From the NCBI GenBank assembly GCA_003153915.1, contig PMBX01000109.1:7132-15350 (forward strand): a stretch of DNA of 8,219 bases, written 5' to 3'. The notes below the pieces were generated by a model. That model was given only the letters and a program-made list of their open reading frames with translations, was not told the DNA's origin and made no database searches. How positions within the stretch are numbered: position 1 is the stretch's first letter; each line of letters opens with the position of its first letter. The position numbers were made by a program, and so were the translations under genes. Of the stretch, positions 1-6,983 are shown piece after piece. This DNA is from Phycisphaerales bacterium (lineage in GTDB: Bacteria > Planctomycetota > Phycisphaerae > SM23-33).

Positions 1-486
1 CACCTGGACGCCTTCATCGTGCTGGAGCGGTCGATCGTGGAGAAGGGCATATATCCGGCGATCGATCCGCTGGCCAGTTCCTCGCGCATCCTGGACCCGC
101 AGTATGTCGGCGCGGAACATTACCAGACCGCCCGGCGGGTGCAACAGATTCTCCAGCGATACCGCGACCTTCAGGACATCATCGCCATTCTCGGCGTGGA
201 TGAACTGAGCGAATCGGACAAGCAGATCGTCCACCGCGCGCGGCGGATCGAGCGGTTTCTGTCGCAACCGTTTTTCGTCACCGAGGTGTTCATCGGAAAG
301 AGCGGTAATTTCACCCCGCTGGCGGAGACCGTGCGGTCGTTCAAGGAAATCTGCGATGGCAAGTGGGACCACCTGCCCGAACAGGCGTTCATGTACGTCG
401 GGACGGTGGAGGACGCCGCCGAGCAGGCCAAGCGGCTGGCCGGACCGGTCGGGGAAACCACGGCGCAGCCTGCCGGGGCCAAGTGA
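1..486 (+). CDS. atpD: F-type ATP synthase subunit beta, C-terminal part (5' end outside window)
   Basis: The reading frame is open from base 1 and ends with TGA at 484-486, giving the last 161 residues of a protein that normally has about 470. It starts inside the conserved stretch HLDA...RSI...GIYPA.DPL.S.SRILDP, a hallmark of F1 beta just after the nucleotide-binding domain. The rest is the helical C-terminal domain, including RYRDLQDIIAILG, the DELSESDK segment (the DELSEED-type lever that contacts gamma) and the FLSQPFFVTEVF motif. The beta subunit carries the catalytic ATP sites of the F1 head and acts at the cytoplasmic face of the membrane. The P-loop lies upstream and cannot be checked. 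The last 20 or so residues are a variable, Ala/Gly-rich tail. The next gene starts 26 nt later on the same strand, so cotranscription is likely. Identity is very secure; only the 5' end is missing. Confidence 0.97.
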   Translation, partial: HLDAFIVLERSIVEKGIYPAIDPLASSSRILDPQYVGAEHYQTARRVQQILQRYRDLQDIIAILGVDELSESDKQIVHRARRIERFLSQPFFVTEVFIGKSGNFTPLAETVRSFKEICDGKWDHLPEQAFMYVGTVEDAAEQAKRLAGPVGETTAQPAGAK

Positions 487-512
487 AAGAAATAGCGGAT
501 CGGAGAAAAATT

Positions 513-1034
513 ATGGACGTATACGAAGCCATGCGGAAAAGGTGTAGCGTGCGGTTGTTTCGAGACAAGCCCATCGAGGAGGACAAGCTCCTCCGCGTCC
601 TGGAGGCGGGGCGTATCTCGCCCTCGGCGCGCAACGATCAGGCGCGTAAGTTCGTCGTCGTCCGCGACGCCAAGCTTCGAGCCGCCCTGGCCGCTTCGAC
701 CGAACAGCCGTTCGTCGGCGGGGCGCCTGTGGTCATCGCCGTGGTGTCCACCGAACCGAACCGCAAGATGCACTGCGGCGTGGAGAGCGGGCCGGTGGAT
801 TGCGCAATCGCGGCGGACCACATGACCTTGGCGGCGGTGGCGGAGGGGCTGGGTGCCTGCTGGGTCGGCCACTTCGACCAGGACGTTTGTCGCAAGGTCC
901 TGGGCGTGCCGGAATCGGCCATGATTATCGGTTTGCTGCCGATGGGCTATCCCGCCCCCGGCGCCGAAGCGCCCAAGATCAGGCCGCGAAAACCCATCAA
1001 CCAGATCGTCTGCAACGACCGCTTCACTGCATGA
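513..1034 (+). CDS. Nitroreductase-family FMN flavoprotein
   Basis: The protein has 173 residues, the usual size of short single-domain nitroreductases. It opens with MDVYEAMRKRCSVRLF, matching the N-terminal R-x-S-x-R FMN-phosphate motif, followed by SPSARNDQ, the usual flavin-contacting loop. The C-terminal half has the typical GLGACWVGHFD segment, then LGVPE and LLPMGYPAP. Family members are usually FMN-bound homodimers that use NAD(P)H to reduce nitroaromatics, quinones or flavins; the substrate here cannot be predicted. The start at 513 is chosen because GGAG at 502-505 sits 7 nt before the ATG and the family motif begins right after it. An in-frame ATG at 363 would overlap atpD heavily and add a non-homologous leader. 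The gene sits between atpD and atpC, which are normally adjacent. Whether it serves the ATP synthase or only shares its transcript is unknown. Confidence 0.92.
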   Translation: MDVYEAMRKRCSVRLFRDKPIEEDKLLRVLEAGRISPSARNDQARKFVVVRDAKLRAALAASTEQPFVGGAPVVIAVVSTEPNRKMHCGVESGPVDCAIAADHMTLAAVAEGLGACWVGHFDQDVCRKVLGVPESAMIIGLLPMGYPAPGAEAPKIRPRKPINQIVCNDRFTA

Positions 1035-1148
1035 AGGCGATTATGGAGTTGTCCCTGGGCGCCGGCAGGCCATGCCGTGGATGTCGGACCGCCCATGGCG
1101 GGCTGATTGCGATTCATGGATAAATGGCCCGATTGACCGGTTGATACA

Positions 1149-1583
1149 ATGTCGAACTTTACACGGATATTCAAGTTCGAGGTGCTCTCCCCTGACGGAC
1201 CGGTGGAGTCCGCCCTCGCCGTCAGCGCGGTCTTTCCCGCCTGCGACGGCCAGGTGGGCGTGCTGGCCGGTCGGGCGCCGTTGGCGGCGGTATTGGGGCC
1301 GGGCGCCTTGAGCTTCGAGCGGCCTGATGGAAAAGTCCGGGAGTTTTTCGTCACGGGCGGTTTCGCGCAGATGCACGGAGGAACGCTGACGATTCTGGCT
1401 GAACACTGCCTGCCGTCGAGCCAACTGGACCACCAGATCGCCTGGGAGGAGTTGCGCCGCGCCCGCGAGGCAGCCGCCAAGGGAAGCGGACGCATCGGGC
1501 GGTGTGACGAAGAACTGGAGGCCGCACGCAGGAAACTCACCATGGCGCAGCGGCTGATGCGGCAAAAAAAACAGGCCGATTAG
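1149..1583 (+). CDS. atpC: F-type ATP synthase subunit epsilon
   Basis: The protein has 144 residues, close to the 130-140 usual for bacterial epsilon. Residues 1-90 match the N-terminal beta-sandwich: F.FEVLSPDGPV, then GQVGVLAGRAPLAAVLGPGAL (equivalent to the usual G.LPGHAPL...L.PG) and FFVTGGFAQMHGGTLTILAE. Residues 91-144 form the charged helical C-terminal domain that in other species can inhibit ATP hydrolysis by inserting into F1. Epsilon belongs to the central stalk with gamma and contacts the c-ring. The start is the ATG at 1149; no good Shine-Dalgarno precedes it, and 114 nt separate it from the nitroreductase stop, so initiation may depend on readthrough from upstream. Near the 3' end the codons CAA AAA AAA CAG form a run of eight A (1564-1571), which could allow slippage but affects only the last few residues. 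It should be the last ATP synthase gene of its operon. Confidence 0.93.
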   Translation: MSNFTRIFKFEVLSPDGPVESALAVSAVFPACDGQVGVLAGRAPLAAVLGPGALSFERPDGKVREFFVTGGFAQMHGGTLTILAEHCLPSSQLDHQIAWEELRRAREAAAKGSGRIGRCDEELEAARRKLTMAQRLMRQKKQAD

Positions 1584-1622
1584 GGAGAATCTCCAAAGGT
1601 AAACCGATAGCCCATGTCATCC

Positions 1623-1652
1623 TTGACGATATTGGTTATGGGAAGATATATT
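1623..1652 (+). promoter_or_regulatory. Predicted sigma70-type promoter for the PAS-GAF-receiver gene
   Basis: TTGACG at 1623-1628 matches the -35 consensus at five of six bases, and TATATT at 1647-1652 matches the -10 at five of six. The spacer is 18 nt. The region is AT-rich compared with its surroundings. Transcription would begin near 1659-1660, leaving a leader of only about 15 nt before the GTG start at 1675. The match was found by eye; sigma factor preferences of this organism are unknown. Confidence 0.55.
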
Positions 1653-1674
1653 AGAGAAAGCGGCGAGAATCATC

Positions 1675-3360
1675 GTGGATGTACCACCTGACATGCCCCC
1701 AAAGACCGAGTTGCGTAAGTTGTTGGTTCTCCACGGGCCGACGCTGGAGGCCCAGGGGATCGTCGATCTGTTTCGCCCCCATTTTCAGGTGCGGGTCGTT
1801 CAGGAACTCGATGAGGCCCTGGAAGCGATGCGCCAGACCAGCTTCGACGCGGTCCTGGCCGAGACAGCCGACTTCCTGCCCCTGGAGCGAGGCACCGTCA
1901 CGCAGCAGGCCTCGGTCATTCTGGACACCATCGGGGACGGCGTGTGTATCGTCGGTCCCGGTGGGGAGCTGGTCTGGGCAAACCGGCGGCTCAAGGAGGC
2001 GCCCGCGGCGGTGCTGGATGCGCTGCGGGGGTTGTGCGCCAAGGCCTATGAGGAACTGGCCATCGCCAACAAGACCACCGATCCGGGAAAACGATTCTCT
2101 CTGATCCCCGGCGACGGCAGCTACTACGAGGTGATCTGTTCGCCCGTTCGTGACCGCAACGGCCTGCTTCGCCAGGTGGCGGCGGTGGTGGTCAACGCCA
2201 CCGGGCATCGCCGCCAGCAACTTAAGCTAAACGCCATCGACCGGGCCGGCCGCGAACTGGTCCGCCTCGACGATGAAGTTACCCGCGGCGACGCATCCCG
2301 CCGTCTGGGCGTGCTGGAGGAACGGATCATCCGCTGTAGCCGCGAGGTGTTGAACTTCCAGCATTTCGCCGTGATGGTGCTCAATGCCCGCACCAACGAG
2401 CTGGAGCCGATCTTCAAGCAGGGACTTCCGGAAGTGGGCACGCGGCAGCTTTTTGCCAGCCCCGAGGGCAACGGTATCAGCGGGTATGTCGCCGCCACCG
2501 GCCGCAGCTACGTGTGCCCCGACGTGCGGAACGACCACCGCTACCTGATGGGCATGGAAGGCGCGCGGAGCAGCCTGACCGTGCCCCTTCGGCTGCACGA
2601 CAAGGTCGTGGGGGTCCTCAACGTCGAGAGCGACCAGGTGGGGGCCTTCGGAGAGGAGGACCGCCAGTTCGCCGAGATGTTCGGAAACCACGTGGCCTTG
2701 GCGTTAAACATCCTCAATCTGCTGGTGGTGGAGCGACACAATGTCCACACGCAGGTCAGCGGATCCATCGCCGCGGAACTGTCCGGTCCGATCAACGACA
2801 TCCTCACCGAGGCCACGGGACTGATGGAGGACTACCTGGGTTTCGACGATCTGCGGACGCGACTGTCCGCCATCATCGACAGCGCCGGAAAGGCCGGCGT
2901 GACGCTGCACCAGTTGGCCCAGTCGCCCGGAGGCATCCTGGGCGGGCAGATCGGCCCGACCGATCCCGATCCGCTGCTTTCGGGCAAGCGGGTATTGGTG
3001 GCTGACGACGAGGACCTTATCCGCCAGACCCTCCACGACGTACTGATGCAACGCGGCTGCAACGTGGACGCCGTCGCCGACGGAACGTCGGCCAGGGAAA
3101 TGGTTGCCCGCAACCGTTACGACCTGGTGATCTCCGACATCAAGATGCCAGGAGCGACGGGTTACGAGGTTTTCGCCGCCGCCAAGGCCGCGCACCCCGC
3201 CACGGCGGTCATCCTGATCACGGGTTTTGGATACGATCCGCACCACTCGATCGTCCGGGCCAACGAGGAAGGTCTCTCGGCCGTCCTTATGAAGCCCTTC
3301 AAGGTCAAGCAGCTTCTGGACGAGTGCCATGCGGCCCTGTCGGGCAAGCCCGCTTCCTGA
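1675..3360 (+). CDS. PAS-GAF-receiver signalling protein with a degenerate DHp and no kinase domain
   Basis: The 561-residue protein has no membrane segment and is probably cytosolic. Residues 14-75 resemble the first half of a receiver domain, but the acidic pair is replaced by HG (residues 20-21) and the phospho-Asp position by E63. Residues 78-180 look like a PAS domain (ILDTIGDGVCIVGPGGELVWAN, then a YEVICSPV strand). Residues 205-350 are a GAF domain (GISGYVAATGRSYVCPDV; SSLTVPL...VVGVLNVES). Residues 360-416 resemble a HisKA dimerisation helix pair, but the H-E-L-x-N-P signature reads A-E-L-S-G-P, with A367 at the phospho-His position. No HATPase domain follows. Residues 437-555 are an intact receiver: D444/D445, phospho-acceptor D488, T516 and K540 with the following Pro. 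It therefore probably receives phosphate from another kinase and combines that with small-molecule sensing; no output domain is seen. GTG at 1675 is the first in-frame start after a stop at 1624; ATG at 1693 is an alternative. Confidence 0.85.
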   Translation: MDVPPDMPPKTELRKLLVLHGPTLEAQGIVDLFRPHFQVRVVQELDEALEAMRQTSFDAVLAETADFLPLERGTVTQQASVILDTIGDGVCIVGPGGELVWANRRLKEAPAAVLDALRGLCAKAYEELAIANKTTDPGKRFSLIPGDGSYYEVICSPVRDRNGLLRQVAAVVVNATGHRRQQLKLNAIDRAGRELVRLDDEVTRGDASRRLGVLEERIIRCSREVLNFQHFAVMVLNARTNELEPIFKQGLPEVGTRQLFASPEGNGISGYVAATGRSYVCPDVRNDHRYLMGMEGARSSLTVPLRLHDKVVGVLNVESDQVGAFGEEDRQFAEMFGNHVALALNILNLLVVERHNVHTQVSGSIAAELSGPINDILTEATGLMEDYLGFDDLRTRLSAIIDSAGKAGVTLHQLAQSPGGILGGQIGPTDPDPLLSGKRVLVADDEDLIRQTLHDVLMQRGCNVDAVADGTSAREMVARNRYDLVISDIKMPGATGYEVFAAAKAAHPATAVILITGFGYDPHHSIVRANEEGLSAVLMKPFKVKQLLDECHAALSGKPAS

Positions 3361-3383
3361 AACGCCCAAGGACTTTCAGGGAG
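3353..3383. terminator. Inverted repeat spanning both convergent stop codons; possible weak bidirectional terminator
   Basis: CTTCCTGAAA (3353-3362) can pair with TTTCAGGGAG (3374-3383) around an 11-nt loop: ten pairs, one of them G-U on the plus strand. The stem holds the TGA of the plus-strand signalling gene (3358-3360) and the TGA of the minus-strand GT-C gene (3376-3378). No T-run follows the hairpin in either direction (A-run at 3384-3389 on the plus strand), so it is not a canonical intrinsic terminator. It may still slow polymerase or protect 3' ends. Confidence 0.35.
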
Positions 3384-5022
3384 AAAAAACTTTCGTGGTT
3401 GCCGTTTTGGTCTGCGCTGTCGGTTCTTGGGATTGGGGCAACCCGTTCGGGCGATTCGCCGCGGGAGCCTCGATCTTCGCTGGATAGACTCGATAGAGCC
3501 TCATGTCCCCATGTGTCAATGCCGGCGGCCCTTGAGGTTCCAGCAGTTTCTCCAATGCCGCCTCCAGCGGGGTGGGTTTTCTGGAGCTAATGACGACGTA
3601 GGCGATCTTCCAGCGATCCAGAAGCTCGCCAAGCCCCTCAGCCTCCGGAGGGTGGTCCACCACCGCCGTCGACAGCGCGGGACAACCCACTCCCGCCAGG
3701 TAACCCACGGGCAACTCCGCCAACACGTTTCCGTCGATGGGCGCCAGGCGCGAAAGATATTCCGCTGCCGCGATGTGATCGCGCCACTTGCCGCCTTGCT
3801 GGGAGGCGAAGGCGTCGGAGCGATGTTTCTCGTATATGTTCCTGCCGACCAGGGGCAGGTTGCAGGCCGCCAGGACGATCATCAGCCCCAGGAGCACGCC
3901 GGAGGCCGCCGCGGGCCTTCTGGCCGCGCGTCCAATCAACCAGCCCCATCCCTCCGCCAGGTAGAGGATCAGCAACGCCGCAATGGGCAGGAAGTATCGT
4001 GTCCGTGGAATTGGGGAAGCCGCCGACAACCCGGCCACATAAACCAACACGACGGCGGGTCCGATGAAATCCCCTCGTCTCAGCCGCTGGATCATTCCCC
4101 AGGCGATCGGGACAACCCACAGGATCATGCACAACCACAGCGGCAGCCGCTGGACGATCAGGAGTCTGCTGATCTGCCCGGAGGCGGCGTAGAAGTGTTG
4201 CATCGTCTCGGCAAGCATGTCTGGAATGGAGCGGGCTGCCAGCACCCGCTGCACCGTGCCGGCGTAGCTGCCGGCGGCCGGCTGGGAATGGGCCTTGAGA
4301 TAGCCCCACGCCAGGAACGAGCAAATCGCCAATATCACCAGGATTGCCGCGGCGTTGACGGCGGCACGGATCGCCGACTTGCGCCGTCCGGCCAGGACCA
4401 GTCCGATGGCCGCTCCGACGACCAGTGGAAGCCCGGCTGCGCGAAACCAGCAGGAAGCTATCAGCAGCAGCGAGGCCAGTTCCCAGGTTCCCCAGGCAGG
4501 CTTGGAGGAGGACAGACCGCGGTAATACAACAGCAACGCCGCGGTCAGCAGGAGCATGAAGGGTATGTCGGAAAGAATCTCTCCGCTGCGCTGGAGCATC
4601 TCATAGGAAAGTCCCAGCACGACCGTCATGACGAAGGCCCAGTCCGGATGCACCATGCGTCGCAAGAGCAGATATGTCAAAACCAGCGTCGCCAGGCCCA
4701 TGGCGCACATCAGCAGGTTCATCGCGAGGAACCCGCCCACGCCGATCTTCATCAGCCCCGCCAGCATCAGCGGAAAACCCGGTGGGACGTGCGTGTGCGG
4801 CAGGCCCGCCAGGGTGTATCCTTCGCCGCTGATGAGGTTGCCCGCAAGCGTCAGATACAGGGCGCTGTCGTGGCCGATCCACCAGAACGGACTCAGCGCG
4901 GCCAAATAGACGGCCGCCAGGAAAATCACACCAGCGCGTATCCAGCCCCGGCGCCTTGAAGACGTGGCAAACAGCGGACCATCCAGGATTCCTTCCCCCG
5001 CTGTTGCCTGGAGGTTGTTCAT
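3376..5022 (-). CDS. GT-C fold membrane glycosyltransferase, PMT/ArnT (GT39/GT83)-like
   Basis: The 548-residue protein has roughly ten to twelve hydrophobic helices between residues 28 and 390. The first begins near residue 28 and is followed by a loop with H51-D52-S and then HTHVPPGFP (76-84). An acidic residue in this first external loop is the catalytic mark of GT-C enzymes such as ArnT and PMT. SGEILSDIPF (146-155) and RTRYFLPIAALLILYLAEG (340-358) are also typical of the PMT_2 group. Residues 391-548 are soluble and probably periplasmic, ending in a Pro/Gln/Thr-rich tail. Such enzymes move a sugar from a polyprenyl-phosphate donor to lipid, glycan or protein outside the membrane. The start is ATG at 5022: it overlaps the upstream TGA as ATGA and has AAGGAG 8 nt before it. 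The frame stays open to 5334, but that extension is Arg/Cys-rich shadow sequence over the preceding gene. The exact acceptor is not predictable. Confidence 0.82.
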   Translation of the reverse strand: MNNLQATAGEGILDGPLFATSSRRRGWIRAGVIFLAAVYLAALSPFWWIGHDSALYLTLAGNLISGEGYTLAGLPHTHVPPGFPLMLAGLMKIGVGGFLAMNLLMCAMGLATLVLTYLLLRRMVHPDWAFVMTVVLGLSYEMLQRSGEILSDIPFMLLLTAALLLYYRGLSSSKPAWGTWELASLLLIASCWFRAAGLPLVVGAAIGLVLAGRRKSAIRAAVNAAAILVILAICSFLAWGYLKAHSQPAAGSYAGTVQRVLAARSIPDMLAETMQHFYAASGQISRLLIVQRLPLWLCMILWVVPIAWGMIQRLRRGDFIGPAVVLVYVAGLSAASPIPRTRYFLPIAALLILYLAEGWGWLIGRAARRPAAASGVLLGLMIVLAACNLPLVGRNIYEKHRSDAFASQQGGKWRDHIAAAEYLSRLAPIDGNVLAELPVGYLAGVGCPALSTAVVDHPPEAEGLGELLDRWKIAYVVISSRKPTPLEAALEKLLEPQGPPALTHGDMRLYRVYPAKIEAPAANRPNGLPQSQEPTAQTKTATTKVFSP

Positions 5023-6983
5023 TTTGCCCGCTCCTTGGCGGCGACATGCCGCCGCAGCAAGAACATGCCTGCTCCCGCCATCACGACATCCATCAGCGTG
5101 ACTATCAGCCGCCAGGCGACGGCGACGATAGCAGCATGGCCAGGCCCCAGCGAAGGGCTGAGCAACAGCAGAAGAATCCACTCGCGGACGCCCAGCCCGG
5201 CGGGGGCGACAAAGGCCAGGAAGCCCAACGCAGCCGAAATGGCCTGGGCGGAGACATAGAAGGGCAGTTCTAGTAGAGAAACGTGGCCCAGCGAACCGGC
5301 GACGGACCACATCGCCGCGCCCAGCAGTATCCACTGGCCGAAGATGCTGGCCAGCGGACGGAGGTAATGGCTGGTGTCAGGCACGGGGATCATCGGGCGC
5401 TTCAGCAGGCCCAGGATCGTCCTGACGACGGCCCCAAAGACGCGAGGATGCAGGCAAACGACTCCGGCGACCAGCAGCGCCGAGCACCACAGCCAACCCA
5501 GGGGCAGGTGGTGTCGCAGCGGTTCCATCAGGGTCAGAGGAAGGCTCAGTACGATTCCCACAGCCGTAGCAAGCCCCGTCAGAAGAAACACGATGGCCGT
5601 GGTGACGGACATGGGCACGCCAAACTTTTCCAACAGCCATGCGGCCCCGGCGACACTGGCGACTTTTCCAGGGACATATTTACCCAGTTGCGGAATCCAC
5701 GCCACAGCCGCCCATGCCACCGGCGGGGTCTTGTGACCGAAACCAGCCAACAGGTCGCGATAGTTGGAGACGGTCATGAACTTGGTGGCGGCGACGAAGG
5801 CGGCAGACAGGACCAACCAGCCCCAATGAAAGTTGATTTCCGACCAGGCCACGTCCCGGAAGTTCACGACTAACTTCTTTCCCACAAACGCAAGGACGGC
5901 AGCGAAGACCGCCCAACGAACAATCTTCCACAGCAGTGGCGGACTACTGGCGGAGGCCTGAGAACCGACTTGCTCAACGAAGTCGGCGGCGTATTGCGTG
6001 ACATCGACCTTTTCTTCCAGCAGACGTTGCCGGCTTGCCGACCACATCTGGCGGGGTTGGGAGAGCATTTCCTCGATAGCGGCCTGGGCGTCGGTCGCGG
6101 TAGTTACGCAGCGGACCAGACCGTAGCGGTCCTGAAGCTCCCGCAGATAGCCCAGCGGCAGGGGATTGATGTAGACCGCAGGCGTGCCCAGGCAGGCGGC
6201 CTCTGCGGCCATGGAAGCGCCTTCTCCCACGTAAATGGCCGCCTGGGACAGGAGCGTGAGCATGGCCGAGGGCGGGGCCTGGATGCGATAACTCTCCCAT
6301 TGGGCGGGGAGCGGTCCTTCGGAACTGATCAGCACGCGGCCATGGCGCTCCAGGGTCGCAATCAGATCCTCCGCGGTTTGTTGGGATATGCCGCTTGTGT
6401 TCCAATCGTGGGCTGCTCGCCAGGACACCAGTCGCAGGATGCAGTATGGCTGGCCCGCGGTCAGTCCCGCTGCCGACAGGGCGTTGGGATCTGGGCGGAA
6501 ATACCGAGGGTGCGTGTAGGCCAGGTTGTCGATGCCCTCGTAGCGTACGTGTTTTTTCCCCCAGTCCTTGCGGTAGGCCGTGGTGGTGCAGATGACCGTG
6601 GCGAAAGGCGTTGTCAGTCGTTGCTGCAACTGAGCGTGTTCGGCGTTTTCAAAAACGACCACCGGTCGCCGTGTCAGGCGACCAGCCAATCCGGCACTGA
6701 TGCAACATTCTCCCACCAGCACGTCAGGCTTGAACCTACCAACCAGGCGGATCATCCGTACGTAGCGGACGACCAGTTCGCAGGCTAGACCCAACAGTCC
6801 GTGAGCTTGTCTGGAAAGACAGACATGCTCGATTCCCGCCTCGTCCAACAGGCCGGTGAGGCATTCTTTCCGCCGGGAGGCGACGGCGACGGTATGGCCG
6901 CGTGCCTTCCAGATGCCGATGGCATTTCGCCATAAATGCACCTGGGCGGGATGTGTGATCTCAACGAGGATCCGCATCGCCAT
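5019..6983 (-). CDS. Fusion of a DUF354/GT-B-like glycosyltransferase domain to an LPG-synthase/UPF0104-type membrane domain
   Basis: The protein has 654 residues. Residues 3-335 are soluble and look like the DUF354 family (GT-B fold, related to UDP-GlcNAc 2-epimerase-like enzymes): RILVEITHPAQVHLWRN at the N-terminus, FKPDVLVGE at 84-92, FENAEHAQ at 111-118, and GEGASMAAEAACLGTPAV at 253-270 in the sugar-nucleotide half. Residues 350-645 hold about seven to eight hydrophobic helices with IPQLGKYVPGKVASVAG (430-446) and APAGLGVREW (593-602), motifs of the lysylphosphatidylglycerol-synthase TM/UPF0104/AglD C-terminal family, which is often proposed to move lipids across the membrane. The membrane half alone is therefore a flippase-like candidate; a transport role is inference. 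ATG at 6983 overlaps the upstream GT2 gene by 23 nt, with no clear ribosome site; an in-frame ATG at 6977 is nearly as good. The gene ends in an ATGA overlap with the GT-C gene. I saw no frameshift between the halves, so the fusion looks real. Confidence 0.8.
   Translation of the reverse strand: MAMRILVEITHPAQVHLWRNAIGIWKARGHTVAVASRRKECLTGLLDEAGIEHVCLSRQAHGLLGLACELVVRYVRMIRLVGRFKPDVLVGECCISAGLAGRLTRRPVVVFENAEHAQLQQRLTTPFATVICTTTAYRKDWGKKHVRYEGIDNLAYTHPRYFRPDPNALSAAGLTAGQPYCILRLVSWRAAHDWNTSGISQQTAEDLIATLERHGRVLISSEGPLPAQWESYRIQAPPSAMLTLLSQAAIYVGEGASMAAEAACLGTPAVYINPLPLGYLRELQDRYGLVRCVTTATDAQAAIEEMLSQPRQMWSASRQRLLEEKVDVTQYAADFVEQVGSQASASSPPLLWKIVRWAVFAAVLAFVGKKLVVNFRDVAWSEINFHWGWLVLSAAFVAATKFMTVSNYRDLLAGFGHKTPPVAWAAVAWIPQLGKYVPGKVASVAGAAWLLEKFGVPMSVTTAIVFLLTGLATAVGIVLSLPLTLMEPLRHHLPLGWLWCSALLVAGVVCLHPRVFGAVVRTILGLLKRPMIPVPDTSHYLRPLASIFGQWILLGAAMWSVAGSLGHVSLLELPFYVSAQAISAALGFLAFVAPAGLGVREWILLLLLSPSLGPGHAAIVAVAWRLIVTLMDVVMAGAGMFLLRRHVAAKERAK
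5031..5036 (-). promoter_or_regulatory. Ribosome binding site of the GT-C gene
   Basis: On the minus strand AAGGAG lies 8 nt before the ATG at 5022, inside the 3' end of the preceding gene. It is the clearest Shine-Dalgarno in the operon and decides the start over the in-frame upstream alternative at 5334. The ATGA overlap suggests translational coupling to the gene before it. Confidence 0.75.

Noticed and set aside
1089..1101. CCGCC/GGCGG hairpin with a CAT loop before atpC
   Set aside because: Only five pairs, no T-run, in GC-rich DNA where such hairpins are expected by chance.
1564..1571. Run of eight A near the end of atpC as a programmed frameshift site
   Set aside because: A -1 shift would only change and slightly lengthen the last few residues; no stimulatory structure was seen.
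3427..4959. 510-codon open frame on the plus strand
   Set aside because: It lies antisense to the GT-C gene, is rich in Gln, Arg, Gly and His with no recognisable motif, and is what high-GC antisense frames usually look like.
5023..5334. N-terminal extension of the GT-C frame up to 5334
   Set aside because: Arg/Cys-rich and overlapping the 3' end of the fusion gene; the ATG at 5022 has a ribosome site, an ATGA junction and a family-like start.
5970..6788. 272-codon plus-strand frame opposite the fusion gene
   Set aside because: No family motifs; the opposite strand carries clear DUF354-like motifs across the same stretch.
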